DNA of 64,000 nucleotides from Bacteroidota bacterium (GTDB lineage: Bacteria; Bacteroidota; Bacteroidia; Cytophagales; Cyclobacteriaceae). The position numbers and the translations under genes are program-made. Shown one piece after another: positions 33,880 to 44,006 of the stretch. The stretch is taken from positions 1 to 64,000 of the forward strand of contig JACPVX010000014.1 in assembly GCA_016191555.1 (NCBI GenBank), given 5' to 3'. Positions within the stretch are counted from its first letter, which is position 1; every line of letters starts with the position of its first letter. The notes beneath the pieces are model-generated. The model searched no databases. It was not told where the DNA came from and worked only from the letters and a program-made list of their open reading frames with translations.

Positions 33880-34914
33880 ATGAAAACGAAAGTAACATTC
33901 TTAACCTTTCTGGCTGTAGCAGCGAGTATTTGCGGGATGGCACAAAGCACCGAAGAGTTGGACGACATGTACTTTACCTCAAAAGATAGAGCAACGTTAA
34001 ACACATCAAAAAAGGTAGCGCTCTCGTCTGAGAATGCGCGGAGAGTCATTGAAAGTGAAACCGCTAGCGTGATTAACCCTACGGATAGCTATTCGGCACG
34101 CAACGTAAACCCCGAATATGTCGCTGGTTCTAAAGTAAAAGGCTCATCTCCAACGGTAGCGAGTTATTTCTCGCCTAATTATATCCCGACCGGAGTTAAC
34201 CAAAAGTTGGTCAATAATTGTGGCACCTGTGGAAGTTCATATACCAATTACAATTCGGCATATTACCCTTACAGCAATTACGGCTACGGCATGAATCCTT
34301 ACAGCTATAGCATGATGAATCCTTACAATAGTTTTGGTTATGGTTTTGGTAATGGATTCTATCAACCCGGTCTTTCATTTGGATTTGGAAGCTATTATGG
34401 TAACGGATTTGCGAACCCTTTTTATAGTAATTACTATGGCATGGGCTCCTACTATGGTTATAGAAACTATTATAATTCTTATTACAATCCTTATAGCTAT
34501 GGATACGGTGGTTACGGATACTATCCTACAGTAATTGTGGTAGATCGCCCACGTCCACAGTCTACCCGCAATGCGGAGGTAAACCGTTATTATACTACCG
34601 ATGGCGTTCGCACAACTGCCGCCAACAATGGTGGCCGCGTAGCTTCTTCTCCAACAGAATATTACAATAAAACCTGGCGCAATGATGCACAAGTTGCGCG
34701 CGGAACAGACACTTGGAACAATACCCGCTCCTATCAGCAAAACAATAACAATAACAACTGGAACAACCAGAATAATTGGAATAATCAAAACAACAATGGT
34801 TTCGGTGGAAATCGTTCATCCTTCAGCACTGGAGGTGCAGGCGGCCGAAGTGGCGGTGGATCTGCTCCAGCCAGCAGTGGTGGCGGTGGTGGCTCACGTA
34901 GAGGCAGAGATTAA
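33880..34914 (+). CDS. Secreted Tyr/Gly/Asn-rich low-complexity protein
   Basis: A 344-residue exported protein with signal peptide MKTKVTFLTFLAVAASICGM ending A-Q. Residues 22-110 are ordinary polar sequence. A C-G-T-C pair (Cys114 and Cys117) marks the change to about 95 residues very rich in Tyr, Gly, Asn and Phe (YYPYSNYGYGMNPYSYSMMN and similar). A conserved-looking linker follows (TVIVVDRPRPQSTRNAEVNR), then an Asn/Gln/Trp-rich stretch and a Gly/Ser-rich tail ending in R-R-G-R-D. Such composition suggests a disordered or amyloid-like surface or matrix protein. The FadL-like gene follows after 25 nt, so the two may be cotranscribed. No enzyme motif. Confidence 0.82.
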   Translation: MKTKVTFLTFLAVAASICGMAQSTEELDDMYFTSKDRATLNTSKKVALSSENARRVIESETASVINPTDSYSARNVNPEYVAGSKVKGSSPTVASYFSPNYIPTGVNQKLVNNCGTCGSSYTNYNSAYYPYSNYGYGMNPYSYSMMNPYNSFGYGFGNGFYQPGLSFGFGSYYGNGFANPFYSNYYGMGSYYGYRNYYNSYYNPYSYGYGGYGYYPTVIVVDRPRPQSTRNAEVNRYYTTDGVRTTAANNGGRVASSPTEYYNKTWRNDAQVARGTDTWNNTRSYQQNNNNNNWNNQNNWNNQNNNGFGGNRSSFSTGGAGGRSGGGSAPASSGGGGGSRRGRD

Positions 34915-34939
34915 TTATTCTCAATTTTAGATCTTCCGT

Positions 34940-36565
34940 ATGTTTTTAAAATTCAGAGGGCTATGGCTCTGTGGGCTTTGTCTGCTCTTTTCAATCTCCA
35001 CAACAGCTCAAAATTATTTTGTGGAACAAGCTGTGCTCTTCTCTCGGCAAAATGCAGGTGGAAGTGCCCGCATACAAGCCATGGGCGGGGCGCAAGTAGC
35101 CTTGGGTGGCGACTTTAGTTCAGGGCAGTCTAACCCGGCTGGTCTGGGATTTTACAACCGCAATGAATTTACCATCACGCCAGCCATCACACTTCAATCT
35201 GCCGATGCTACCTACCGCACAGCCGAGTTTGATGGAAGCAACAACATTATTTCGTCCAGATTTAACAGTTCACATAGTGGCACATTTGGCAGCTTACCCG
35301 GTTTAAGTGCTGTTTTCGGTGCTAACAAAAATGATGACCGTGCTCCCTTCTTAGGTGGAACCTTCAGTATTTCGTTAAATAGAGTCAATGATTTCAATGG
35401 CGGGTTTGAATACAAAGGTCAGAACAACGGAACCTCAATCGTTGATTATATGCTCGAAGCTTCCAACGGCTATTCAAAAGATCAGTTCGATCCGAATTAT
35501 GATCCAAACTCAAACAGTGCTGGGAAAGGTGATAATGTGAATACACCCGCATTTCTTGGTTACGAGAATTATTTAATTGGTCCAACTACGGCCAATGGTA
35601 CTACCTACTTTACAGATATTACCGGAAAACCGTTGCAAAGTGAATTGGTAAAAACATCGGGATCGCAAAATCAATGGAGTATTGCCTATGGGGCCAATTT
35701 TATGGACAAAGTATTTTTGGGAGCGAGCGTGGGTATTGTTTCTGTGCGTTATGAATATGATAAAACCTATAAGGAAAGCTTTGCAGGGCAAGCGATGAAT
35801 TGCAATGGATGTTTTAATAGTCTTGAGTTAAAAGAAAATCGTGGTACCACCGGCAATGGAGTTAATCTTACTTTAGGTGCCATCTTTAAACCGGTAGAGT
35901 TCTTTCAGGTGGGTGCCTCCTACACAACTCCTACTGTCTATCAACTAAGTGATACTTATAATGCTTCAATGAACACAAGTTGGAACAATTTCGACTACTA
36001 TGAGGACGGATCAAAAATTCTATCTAAAGTAAATTCGTCCACCTATGATGATCCCGTAAGTTACTCACTGAGTACGCCTGCTCGGTTTACCTTTGGTGCA
36101 GCCGTATTTTACCCCAAGAAAGGTTTCATAACTCTGGATGTCGAAATGATTAATTACAGTCGGGCCACGATGAGCAGTTTTAGTACCCAATACTACAGTT
36201 TAAGCATCGATGGAGATGCAGATGTCAATCGCGTTGTGAGCGCCAGATTCACTTCAGCAACGAATTTACGCATGGGGGGTGAATATCGCCTAAAGAAATT
36301 TAGACTCCGTGGCGGATACAGCATTATGGGCGATCCCTACTTGCGAAAGCCTACAGATCGGGTTAATTATTCACTGACCGGAGTAAGTTCCATAACTGGG
36401 GGAATAGGCTATCGCGACACCACTTTCTTTATTGATTTAGCCGTTACAAATACGCAAGGCAATGGCTATTATGTTCCTTACGCAGTGGCTTCTGACATAA
36501 GTCCGAATTTGAATTACTCAAACACATCAACACGAATTATGTTCACCGTTGGGTTTCCTTTCTAA
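34940..36565 (+). CDS. OmpP1/FadL-type outer-membrane protein
   Basis: A 541-residue outer-membrane beta-barrel protein. Signal peptide about residues 1-23 (ending T-T-A-Q), then the FadL-type N-terminal plug: RQNAGGSARIQAMGGAQVAL followed by S-N-P-A-G-L-G-F-Y. The rest alternates amphipathic strands and loops and ends in the strand STRIMFTVGFPF with terminal Phe, the outer-membrane insertion signal. FadL proteins take up hydrophobic compounds such as long-chain fatty acids. It follows the Tyr/Gly-rich gene by 25 nt, and its last 23 nt overlap the convergent aroK gene. Confidence 0.9.
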   Translation: MFLKFRGLWLCGLCLLFSISTTAQNYFVEQAVLFSRQNAGGSARIQAMGGAQVALGGDFSSGQSNPAGLGFYNRNEFTITPAITLQSADATYRTAEFDGSNNIISSRFNSSHSGTFGSLPGLSAVFGANKNDDRAPFLGGTFSISLNRVNDFNGGFEYKGQNNGTSIVDYMLEASNGYSKDQFDPNYDPNSNSAGKGDNVNTPAFLGYENYLIGPTTANGTTYFTDITGKPLQSELVKTSGSQNQWSIAYGANFMDKVFLGASVGIVSVRYEYDKTYKESFAGQAMNCNGCFNSLELKENRGTTGNGVNLTLGAIFKPVEFFQVGASYTTPTVYQLSDTYNASMNTSWNNFDYYEDGSKILSKVNSSTYDDPVSYSLSTPARFTFGAAVFYPKKGFITLDVEMINYSRATMSSFSTQYYSLSIDGDADVNRVVSARFTSATNLRMGGEYRLKKFRLRGGYSIMGDPYLRKPTDRVNYSLTGVSSITGGIGYRDTTFFIDLAVTNTQGNGYYVPYAVASDISPNLNYSNTSTRIMFTVGFPF

Positions 36566-37061
36566 CCATCTCCACGAGTTGCTGGGATAGTATGTCACGG
36601 CCGACAAGAGTATGCTGCGCCTGTTTGTAAAATGATATTCTTCGGCTGCGAAGGGTTTCAATCTGATCTTTTAACACATCAAAATCCATCGAATTAAATA
36701 ATGGACGATCAGGTTTATTGGAGGCAGCAATGCGCTTTGCTATTTCCATGGCCGGTACATCCAAGAAAAAAGTAATGCCAACCCGATTCATCACTTCCAC
36801 ATTATCAAAAAAGCAAGGAGCTCCTCCACCAGTCGCCATTAGAAAATCGGTAGTTGACTCGGCCCATTTTTTTAACAAGTCTGATTCAATCTTGCGAAAA
36901 TAATTTTCTCCGGATTGTTTAAAGATCTCAGGAATGGTTCGCTGCTCGGATTTTTCAATCGCGGCATCGAGATCCACAAAAGGAACAGAGAGTTGGCGGG
37001 CTGCCTGCTTACCCAATGTGGTTTTGCCAGATCCTGGTAACCCGATTAAAAATATCTTCAT
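36543..37061 (-). CDS. aroK: Shikimate kinase
   Basis: A 172-residue cytoplasmic kinase that phosphorylates shikimate in the pathway to chorismate. Walker A is GLPGSGKTT at residues 7-15, the D-L-D of the shikimate site at 31-33, the F-R-K-I-E block (shikimate-binding Arg) near residue 56, G-G-G-A-P near residue 78, and RPLFN for the lid. Length is typical. Its start overlaps the stop of the upstream DoxX-type gene by 4 nt, so they are translationally coupled; its end overlaps the convergent FadL-like gene by 23 nt. Confidence 0.95.
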   Translation of the reverse strand: MKIFLIGLPGSGKTTLGKQAARQLSVPFVDLDAAIEKSEQRTIPEIFKQSGENYFRKIESDLLKKWAESTTDFLMATGGGAPCFFDNVEVMNRVGITFFLDVPAMEIAKRIAASNKPDRPLFNSMDFDVLKDQIETLRSRRISFYKQAQHTLVGRDILSQQLVEMVRKETQR

Positions 37062-38161
37062 TTAAGCAATTCCAAAATTTCAGCCGATGAAGGTGTATCA
37101 TGATGATGCCAGTTGCCAAGTACTTTTCCATCCTTCCAAAGTGCAATCCCCGGGTTCGATCGGATAATTGTTTTCAATACAGTAGCATCTGAAAAGTAAT
37201 AAGGCACGGCCAACTGATGTTGATGACGAAATGCTTCCATCATTTCTGCGCTTGAGGATGTTAAAACAAAGCAATCCACTTTACCCTCCAAGTCTTGCGT
37301 TAATTTCCGAACAGCTTCAATATCTTCGGTCGATGCTTTTAACACATCATACATCACAATAATTAATCGATTACCTTGAAATGTATATTGTGTTTTGTCT
37401 TCACCTTCTGCGCTCGACACAGAATAATCGGTAATTTTTGGTTTGATCTTGTCTTCGTTCAACACACGAGATGAAACATAGGTGTAACCCGGATCGGTCA
37501 GGTATTTATCAGATGCAATTTCCTTTCCATCCTTTTGGAAAACATACTCAATGATTGGCTGCTCGGCTGCAATCATCTGTTGTGGAATTACATTTCCGAT
37601 ACGGTACGCTCTGAAATCAATGAAAGGCAAATGACGGATCGCATACACACCTAAAAAAGTACAAAGTACAACTGTGAATAGTACAACTGCATAGCCTTCG
37701 CGCGTGCGCAACACCGGCACATATTTTTTACGATACCAAAAAAGGTGTAATACAAAAACCATGAGCACTACATCTTTGGTGAAGGATTCCCAAGGCGTTA
37801 ACTTAATCGCATCGCCAAAGCAACCACAATCCGTTACTTTATTGAAGTAAGCAGAGTAGAACGTGAGGAACGTGAAAAAAAGCATCAGCCCCAGCAAAAC
37901 CCATGTTGTCAAGTTCATTCGCCAATAAATAAGAATGGCTACCCCGATTGCCAGCTCTAAAATGATCATGACCATACCGATCTCAAGAGCCCATGGAATG
38001 AAATAATGAAAGAAAGAGCCAAAGTCTTGTGCGAAAACCTCAAAGTACTCTTCCATTTTTATCTGTGTGCCAATCGGGTCATTCAACTTAATCAGGCCCG
38101 AAAAAATAAATAGTCCGCCTACGAAGAAACGTGAGAACTGATCGATTACTTTTTTAAACAT
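37058..38161 (-). CDS. DoxX/MauE-like membrane protein with thioredoxin-like C-terminal domain
   Basis: A 367-residue protein: four membrane helices in the first 150 residues (FVGGLFIFSGLIKLNDPIGT, a family marker), with V-T-D-C-G-C-F-G-D between helices 3 and 4, a cysteine motif shared with MauE and related redox membrane proteins. One further helix near residue 160 is followed by about 190 extracytoplasmic residues; the last 100 resemble a thioredoxin fold (AVPYYFSDATVLKTIIRSNP, then ALWKDGKVLGNWHHHDTP) but no CxxC is seen there. This matches the Bacteroidota BT_3928-type family. It overlaps aroK by 4 nt. A role in envelope redox chemistry is plausible, not proven. Confidence 0.88.
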   Translation of the reverse strand: MFKKVIDQFSRFFVGGLFIFSGLIKLNDPIGTQIKMEEYFEVFAQDFGSFFHYFIPWALEIGMVMIILELAIGVAILIYWRMNLTTWVLLGLMLFFTFLTFYSAYFNKVTDCGCFGDAIKLTPWESFTKDVVLMVFVLHLFWYRKKYVPVLRTREGYAVVLFTVVLCTFLGVYAIRHLPFIDFRAYRIGNVIPQQMIAAEQPIIEYVFQKDGKEIASDKYLTDPGYTYVSSRVLNEDKIKPKITDYSVSSAEGEDKTQYTFQGNRLIIVMYDVLKASTEDIEAVRKLTQDLEGKVDCFVLTSSSAEMMEAFRHQHQLAVPYYFSDATVLKTIIRSNPGIALWKDGKVLGNWHHHDTPSSAEILELLK

Positions 38162-38169
38162 AGTCGTAG

Positions 38170-38640
38170 TTATTTCAATTCCAACATCTTCACTACCATC
38201 ACTGCCGCCTCTTCTCCTTTGTTGCCGAGCTTGCCACCGGCACGTTCTAATGCTTGTTTTTTATCGAGCGTGGTAAGGACACCAAAAGCTACAGGCTTAT
38301 TTGTTTTCAACATTACTTTCATAATGCCATAGGTTACTCCCTGACATACATAATCAAAGTGGGGGGTATCGCCTTGAATGACACAACCTAAACAAATGAC
38401 CGCACTAATGTCTTTCCGTTCGGCCATCCATTGTGCAGCCAGCGGCAGTTCGAAACTGCCGGGCACACTTTTACGGATGATGTTCTTCTTTTTGGCACCC
38501 ATATCCTGCAAAGCTTGTAAAGCGCCTTCGTACAAAGGCTCGGTTATTTCATCATTCCATTCTGCCACCACAATGGCAAATTTTTTATTGGATAGATTGA
38601 TATTGCTTTTAGCGGAAACGGATTTGAGTATACCAGCCAT
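38170..38640 (-). CDS. ribH: 6,7-dimethyl-8-ribityllumazine synthase
   Basis: A 156-residue enzyme of riboflavin synthesis, condensing 5-amino-6-ribitylaminouracil with dihydroxybutanone phosphate. Family blocks are intact: FAIVVAEWNDEITEPLYEGA, VPGSFELPLAAQWMA, CLGCVIQGDTPHFDYVCQG (with the catalytic His in TPHFDYV), and VAFGVLTTLDKKQALERAGG. It lies 8 nt upstream of the DoxX-type gene, giving a ribH - doxX-like - aroK unit on the minus strand. No other riboflavin genes are nearby. Confidence 0.96.
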   Translation of the reverse strand: MAGILKSVSAKSNINLSNKKFAIVVAEWNDEITEPLYEGALQALQDMGAKKKNIIRKSVPGSFELPLAAQWMAERKDISAVICLGCVIQGDTPHFDYVCQGVTYGIMKVMLKTNKPVAFGVLTTLDKKQALERAGGKLGNKGEEAAVMVVKMLELK

Positions 38641-38709
38641 GAAATTTTATTTCAATTGAATTTTTACATGATTATCTGCAAATTTACGAACAACGATTAG
38701 AACTACCGC

Positions 38710-40662
38710 ATGCGATTTTTACTGTTGGCGTTTTCAATATTCCTAGCTGATCTATGCTTCAGCCAATCAAGTGATGAAGATTCTCCTAACTTTTTATCCG
38801 AACGCCTATACGGATATGAAGACATTGACTTTGTGTGGAAAGTTGAAGGGAAGCTTCAAGTATTCCTAAATGAAGGCATTAACTATTTAAAAGAAGGCAA
38901 TCTGACGGCCGCACTAGCGAACCTGAACGATTTTATAAAAGAAGATTCCACTTTTTGGGTGGCTCGTTATTATCGCGGGGTAACTTATAAACTGTTGCGA
39001 AAATTGAAAAACGCAGAAGCTGATTTCTCTGCTGTTTTAGCTCGCAAAAAAAATAGTTACGAAACCATGCTGGAGATGGGTAAGATCTATCACTTCAGAA
39101 ATAATGCAAGACGGGCAGAGAAATGGTATAATCAAGCCATTCAACTGAACCCTGAAAAGCCTTTAGCATATTATATGAAAGGCGAGTTGGAATTAAATCA
39201 GGGAAATTCACGGCAGGCCATTAAAAACTACAAAATAAGTATTGAAAGAGATCCTCAATTTTCAGATGCTAAAACGAAACTGGCTTTGATTGAAATCATT
39301 CAAAAGGAAAATATTGAAGCAGGGTTACATTATCTGGACGATATCCTTCGGAAAGACTCACTCAATCGAATTGCCTTGCTATTCAGAAGCTCAATCAATT
39401 ACAAGAAGAATCCTACTGCAAGTCTAAAAGATCTAAATACGTTGGTTCGGATCAATCCGGAAAATATTGAAGTACGATACTCGCGTGGAGAATTATTGGT
39501 TGGGCTAGAGGAATTCGAAGCCGCATTTATCGATATGCGAAAGGTGATTCAGGCAAGCAGGGAAGACGAAAATTATTTTATCGGGCAGCAAACAACGTTA
39601 GACAAACGCATTGACATACTGAATGCCGGAAACTACACGACTCGAACCATTTTTGGCTTTGATGAAGCCGATACCAAAAAAATAAAAAAGGGATTTTGCT
39701 TATTATTAGTAAGCAAATATGACTCAAGTATTCGCGAATTTGATTTAGTAAAAAATGCGAACAAAAATTCACTTACTCTTTTCCTAAAAGCACTGGCCAA
39801 TGAACACTCCGGTAATCATCAGGAGGCGTTTCGGCTTTACAATCTGGCACTGGTTTTTGACAATGACATCACAGACGCTCACAAAAAAAGAGGTATTTAT
39901 CTCTCGGAATTACAAAATTGGAGCGCTTCTGAAAAAGACTTTTCGGAAGTCCTAAAAATCAATCCGGAAATTCATGTGATTTATAAATTGCGAGGTGTAA
40001 CAAGATATCATCAGAGCAATTTTTCTGGTGCAATCGATGACTTCACCCAATACATTAATTACCTAACCAGAGATTCCCTCGAACTTGAACAACCACTGCA
40101 ATTTAAGATCTATCAAGAAGTAGTCGGCTATCGAGCCATGGCGAATCAGAAGGATGATCACTATCTGGATGCGGTTTATGATTTTCTGGTCTCTGATAAT
40201 ATGAGAGCCATTGATGTCACATTAATGAATAATTCCATTACGCAACTTATCATTGAAGGTGACACCACCAAGGCGATGGGCTATCTTAATAATTACCTTC
40301 GTAAAACCCCCTATTTTGCTGGTGCTCAGATATCGAGAATCAAAATTCTGTTATTGCAAAAAAAATGGGACCAAGTTGAAACGGAGATTGATCAAGCCAT
40401 CAAGATTGGCGCCAGCCCCTACCTACATTTCGTTAAAGGTCTTGTTTTGAAAGAGAAAAAGAATGACGCAGAGGCGATTAAGTTCTTTACCGATTCCATT
40501 GACCTAGCCAAAAAGCTACATGAAGCAACCGCCCCACCCTATCTGGAGCGCGGCAAATTGTATGCGAAGCTCAATAAGAAAAAACAGGCTGTTAAGGATT
40601 TTGAAGCCGCCAAAAAATTGGGCTCAAAGGAGGCTACCCGCCTGCTCCACGAACTAAACTAG
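38710..40662 (+). CDS. Large secreted TPR-repeat protein
   Basis: A 650-residue exported protein: signal peptide MRFLLLAFSIFLADLCFSQ, then tetratricopeptide repeats through nearly all of its length, in at least three blocks (about residues 55-190, 215-280 and 345-450, and again 520-645), for example A-R-R-A-E-K-W-Y-N-Q-A-I-Q-L-N-P and EAIKFFTDSIDLAKKL. It should be a periplasmic or outer-membrane-associated scaffold. It is divergent from ribH and precedes dnaK by 188 nt. No catalytic domain is visible. Confidence 0.87.
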   Translation: MRFLLLAFSIFLADLCFSQSSDEDSPNFLSERLYGYEDIDFVWKVEGKLQVFLNEGINYLKEGNLTAALANLNDFIKEDSTFWVARYYRGVTYKLLRKLKNAEADFSAVLARKKNSYETMLEMGKIYHFRNNARRAEKWYNQAIQLNPEKPLAYYMKGELELNQGNSRQAIKNYKISIERDPQFSDAKTKLALIEIIQKENIEAGLHYLDDILRKDSLNRIALLFRSSINYKKNPTASLKDLNTLVRINPENIEVRYSRGELLVGLEEFEAAFIDMRKVIQASREDENYFIGQQTTLDKRIDILNAGNYTTRTIFGFDEADTKKIKKGFCLLLVSKYDSSIREFDLVKNANKNSLTLFLKALANEHSGNHQEAFRLYNLALVFDNDITDAHKKRGIYLSELQNWSASEKDFSEVLKINPEIHVIYKLRGVTRYHQSNFSGAIDDFTQYINYLTRDSLELEQPLQFKIYQEVVGYRAMANQKDDHYLDAVYDFLVSDNMRAIDVTLMNNSITQLIIEGDTTKAMGYLNNYLRKTPYFAGAQISRIKILLLQKKWDQVETEIDQAIKIGASPYLHFVKGLVLKEKKNDAEAIKFFTDSIDLAKKLHEATAPPYLERGKLYAKLNKKKQAVKDFEAAKKLGSKEATRLLHELN

Positions 40663-40850
40663 AAGCTGAAAGCTTCATTACCCGAATCTTGCCATCCGTG
40701 GTTAGTCTTCCTCAAAACATCCAAATTGCCCTCATTTTAATCTGATCGTGGTCTTTTCTATGCCACTCTGTCACTTTTTGGCAGAAAAACACCTGTGGCA
40801 TAATCATTGACTTTGAGGAGGTAAATCCGAAATAATAACACTTAATCAAT

Positions 40851-42767
40851 ATGGGAAAGATCATTGGAATTGACTTAGGCACTACCAACAGTTGCGTGGC
40901 CGTAATGGAAGGCAACGAGCCTGTGGTAATTGCGAATAGCGAAGGCAGAAGAACCACGCCTTCGATCGTTGGCTTTTTGGACAACGGAAAGGGCGAACGC
41001 AAAGTGGGAGACCCTGCCAAGCGTCAAGCCATTACAAACCCCAAAAACACTGTTTCTTCGATCAAACGCTTTATGGGCAAAAAGTTTGGTGAGGTATCTG
41101 GTGAAAAGAAAATGGTATCGTACGATGTAGAGAGCGGCAACAATGACACCGTGCGCGTGCGCATTGGCGACAGAATGTACACCCCTCAGGAAATCTCTGC
41201 CATGATTTTGCAGAAAATGAAAAGCACAGCAGAAGATTATTTGGGTACCACTGTAACCGAAGCGATCATTACCGTGCCAGCGTACTTCAACGATGCCGAG
41301 CGTCAAGCAACCAAAGAAACCGGGCAAATTGCAGGCTTAGATGTAAAACGTATCATCAACGAGCCCACCGCAGCCGCTTTGGCGTATGGCTTGGATAAGA
41401 AAAACAAAGACATGAAAATCGCGGTGTACGACTTAGGCGGTGGTACATTCGATGTGTCGATCTTGGAATTGGGCGATGGTGTGTTTGAAGTAAAATCAAC
41501 CAATGGTGATGTACACTTGGGTGGTGATGACTTCGACATGCGTATTATGAACTGGCTAGCCGATGAATTCAAAACTGAAAAGAACATCGACTTGCGCAAA
41601 GACCCCATGGCGTTGCAACGCTTGAAAGAAGCTTCCGAAAAAGCGAAGATTGAATTGTCAAGCGGCAATGAAACCGAAATCAACTTGCCGTATATCACTT
41701 CCGTGGATGGTGTACCCGAACACTTAGTGAAAAAATTAAGCCGCGCGAAGTTTGAACAATTGAGCGATGACTTGATCAAGCGCACATTAGAACCTTGCAA
41801 GAAAGCAATTGCCGATTCAGGTTATTCTGTATCTCAAATTGATGAGGTGATTTTGGTGGGAGGTTCTACTCGTATCCCTCGCATTCAAGAAGAAGTTGAA
41901 AAATTCTTCGGCAAAAAACCTTCCAAAGGTGTAAATCCTGATGAAGTAGTAGCCGTAGGTGCTGCCATTCAAGGTGGAGTTTTAACTGGTGAAGTAAAAG
42001 ATGTGTTGTTGTTGGATGTTACTCCGCTTTCATTAGGTATTGAAACGATGGGTGGTGTTATGACGAAATTGATTGAGTCAAACACAACCATTCCTTCGAA
42101 GAAATCGGAAGTATTCTCAACTGCATCTGACAGTCAGCCTTCAGTAGAGATTCACGTGTTGCAAGGCGAGCGCCCGATGGCCCGCGATAACCGCACGATC
42201 GGACGCTTTCACTTAGATGGAATACCTCCTGCTCCTCGCGGTGTACCTCAAATCGAAGTAATCTTTGATATTGACGCCAACGGTATCCTTCATGTAGCTG
42301 CAAAAGATAAGGGCACTGGTAAAGAACAAAAGATTCGTATCGAAGCGTCAAGCGGATTAACAGATGCCGAAATTCAAAAGATGAAGCAAGAGGCGCAAGC
42401 CAATGCTGAAAATGATAAGAAAGAAAAAGAGCGTGTAGAAAAAATCAATCAAGCCGATTCACTAGTCTTCCAAACTGAAAAGCAGTTGAAAGAATTTGGT
42501 GATAAGTTGTCAGATGGAAATAAGTCTGCTATCAATGGAGCGTTAATCAAACTGAAAGAGGCGCATGCCAGCCAAGACTTAGCAGCAATTGATACGGCCA
42601 TGAATGCGTTGAACACTGCGTGGACTGCTGCTTCGCAAGAGATGTATGCGCAAGGCGGTGCTCAGCCTGGAGCGGATGCAGGTGCGAACGCTGGTGCAGG
42701 GGCAAACGCTAACACGAGCAGTAATAACGATGCACAAGACATCGAGTACGAAGAAGTGAAGAAATAA
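40851..42767 (+). CDS. dnaK: Molecular chaperone DnaK (Hsp70)
   Basis: The 638-residue Hsp70 chaperone. The actin-like ATPase begins [12 protein letters not shown], with [30 protein letters not shown] and [14 protein letters not shown]. The interdomain linker is [16 protein letters not shown], followed by the substrate-binding domain, helical lid, a Gly/Ala-rich linker and the end D-I-E-Y-E-E-V-K-K, similar to the conserved EEVD-like tail of bacterial DnaK. dnaJ and grpE are not adjacent. No CIRCE inverted repeat is seen in the 188-nt upstream region. The gene ends in a strong terminator at 42795. Confidence 0.98.
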   Translation: MGKIIGIDLGTTNSCVAVMEGNEPVVIANSEGRRTTPSIVGFLDNGKGERKVGDPAKRQAITNPKNTVSSIKRFMGKKFGEVSGEKKMVSYDVESGNNDTVRVRIGDRMYTPQEISAMILQKMKSTAEDYLGTTVTEAIITVPAYFNDAERQATKETGQIAGLDVKRIINEPTAAALAYGLDKKNKDMKIAVYDLGGGTFDVSILELGDGVFEVKSTNGDVHLGGDDFDMRIMNWLADEFKTEKNIDLRKDPMALQRLKEASEKAKIELSSGNETEINLPYITSVDGVPEHLVKKLSRAKFEQLSDDLIKRTLEPCKKAIADSGYSVSQIDEVILVGGSTRIPRIQEEVEKFFGKKPSKGVNPDEVVAVGAAIQGGVLTGEVKDVLLLDVTPLSLGIETMGGVMTKLIESNTTIPSKKSEVFSTASDSQPSVEIHVLQGERPMARDNRTIGRFHLDGIPPAPRGVPQIEVIFDIDANGILHVAAKDKGTGKEQKIRIEASSGLTDAEIQKMKQEAQANAENDKKEKERVEKINQADSLVFQTEKQLKEFGDKLSDGNKSAINGALIKLKEAHASQDLAAIDTAMNALNTAWTAASQEMYAQGGAQPGADAGANAGAGANANTSSNNDAQDIEYEEVKK

Positions 42768-42794
42768 TTCGCTTTCAGTCAAATCAAATTAAAG

Positions 42795-42828
42795 AGGCTT
42801 TCCTGAGAAATCGGGGAAGCCTTTTTTC
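42795..42828 (+). terminator. Intrinsic terminator after dnaK
   Basis: Stem AGGCTTTCC (42795-42803) with GGGAAGCCT (42814-42822), nine pairs with one G-T, followed by TTTTTTC. It also lies at the 3' end of the convergent glycosyltransferase gene. Confidence 0.8.
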
Positions 42829-42829
42829 T

Positions 42830-43966
42830 TTACCGATATTTTTTCTTTGAGAACGTTTGAATCAACTTATTTCGAACGTAGTAAATCAGGCTCTTTAAAG
42901 AGTTCCATGAAAATGGAACCCGCGTAAAATAGTGTATATTTTTCTTGATTAATTCTAGGTAAAATAATTGACTGATTTGTTTGAGTTCGGTTTCGGCTAT
43001 CTGGTTGCTTGCGAAACTCTCATCCAGTTGTAAGTTTGCCTCCCATTGTTTTATGCGCTCCTCCAAGCGATGCTTTCTCGCGCTTTGAAATGCAGCTTCC
43101 GAATACTCTTTACGATTGGTCGCGTTTTCCAAAAAAAGAAACGCATTAATCCAGTCTTCCTCCGTCTCACAAACGATCACTCCCCTTTCTGTTTCGGCTA
43201 CTGCCCGATACGAAAAAATAGGCGAACAAATAGTTGGAATCGACAAAGCCATCGACTGCAGCAATCGATTGGCTGATTTGGCTGCGTTTATTTCATCTTG
43301 ATTAAATACTGGTAACGCCACTACATCTGCCATCATACTAATCGTAGTCAGATAATCCGGTTGCCATGCGATGGTGGCCTCGTCATGATTGGAAATTGTT
43401 ACCAACTCCCATCGCGATAAGCGTGAATCCTTAAAAATGTCTTTTAGTTTTTGCACATCCTCCCAACGGTGCCCTGTGCTATCGCCAAACCAAACGCACG
43501 TTAATTTCTTCTTTTCTGGGAGTAAAGTTCTCTCCTCGAATCGCTCAGGAGCATCTTCAATGAAAATTGATTGCGGATTTACTTTATAGTAAGCTGCACG
43601 AAGCAGATCAGATGAGCAAATGATGCGATCAACAAGCCTGCTAACATCCTCCGCTATGGGCAAATCACAATCGATGAGTATCACAGTCACTCTCATTCTT
43701 TTGAAAAGCTGAATGAGAGCAAGGTTATTGTTGTCTTTACATTTCTGTAGAATTACAATATCCCCGGAATTCAGCAACTGTGGCAGAGTCTTTTCAATTG
43801 ACTTTGAAAACGGAATCGTTCGCTCAAAAGAAGTGGGGATATATGCTATTCCTGAGGCATAGCCTATTTTCTTCAGTTGATGATGAATGGCCAATCCTTG
43901 CAGGCGCGCACTGGCTGTGAAGATGGGGTTGGCCCATAAAAACCAAAGTATTTTATTTTTACCCAT
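42830..43966 (-). CDS. GT-B fold glycosyltransferase-like protein
   Basis: A 378-residue protein from the ATG at 43966; a GTG at 43975 would add three residues. The N terminus KILWFLWANPIFTASARLQG and the later DYLTTISMMADVVALPVFNQ, followed by AAKSANRLLQSMALSIPTIC, place it among GT4-like glycosyltransferases: the last block is the donor-binding region where A-K-S-A-N-R corresponds to the conserved sugar-nucleotide contact. No membrane segments. It probably transfers a sugar in polysaccharide or lipopolysaccharide-type synthesis. Two tiny membrane-peptide genes lie just upstream on the same strand, but other glycan genes do not adjoin it. Similarity is to the fold rather than to a named enzyme. 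Confidence 0.75.
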   Translation of the reverse strand: MGKNKILWFLWANPIFTASARLQGLAIHHQLKKIGYASGIAYIPTSFERTIPFSKSIEKTLPQLLNSGDIVILQKCKDNNNLALIQLFKRMRVTVILIDCDLPIAEDVSRLVDRIICSSDLLRAAYYKVNPQSIFIEDAPERFEERTLLPEKKKLTCVWFGDSTGHRWEDVQKLKDIFKDSRLSRWELVTISNHDEATIAWQPDYLTTISMMADVVALPVFNQDEINAAKSANRLLQSMALSIPTICSPIFSYRAVAETERGVIVCETEEDWINAFLFLENATNRKEYSEAAFQSARKHRLEERIKQWEANLQLDESFASNQIAETELKQISQLFYLELIKKNIHYFTRVPFSWNSLKSLIYYVRNKLIQTFSKKKYR

Positions 43967-44006
43967 TGCTGGCACTCACCAAAAATACGCAATGGGAACT
44001 TAGGAT

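Noticed and set aside
34375-34788. Minus-strand open frames opposite the Tyr/Gly-rich gene
   Set aside because: They are reverse translations of biased codons (Ile/Val-rich shadow of Tyr/Asn codons); only the plus strand has a signal peptide and promoter box.
40781-40816. Sigma-54-like sequence TGGCAT-N5-TTGA upstream of dnaK
   Set aside because: The -12 element lacks the GC and sigma-54 control of dnaK is not expected; no activator gene is nearby. No CIRCE element was seen either.
41303-41800. Minus-strand frame of 165 codons inside dnaK
   Set aside because: Antisense shadow of a highly conserved gene, with Ser/Pro-rich composition and no domain.
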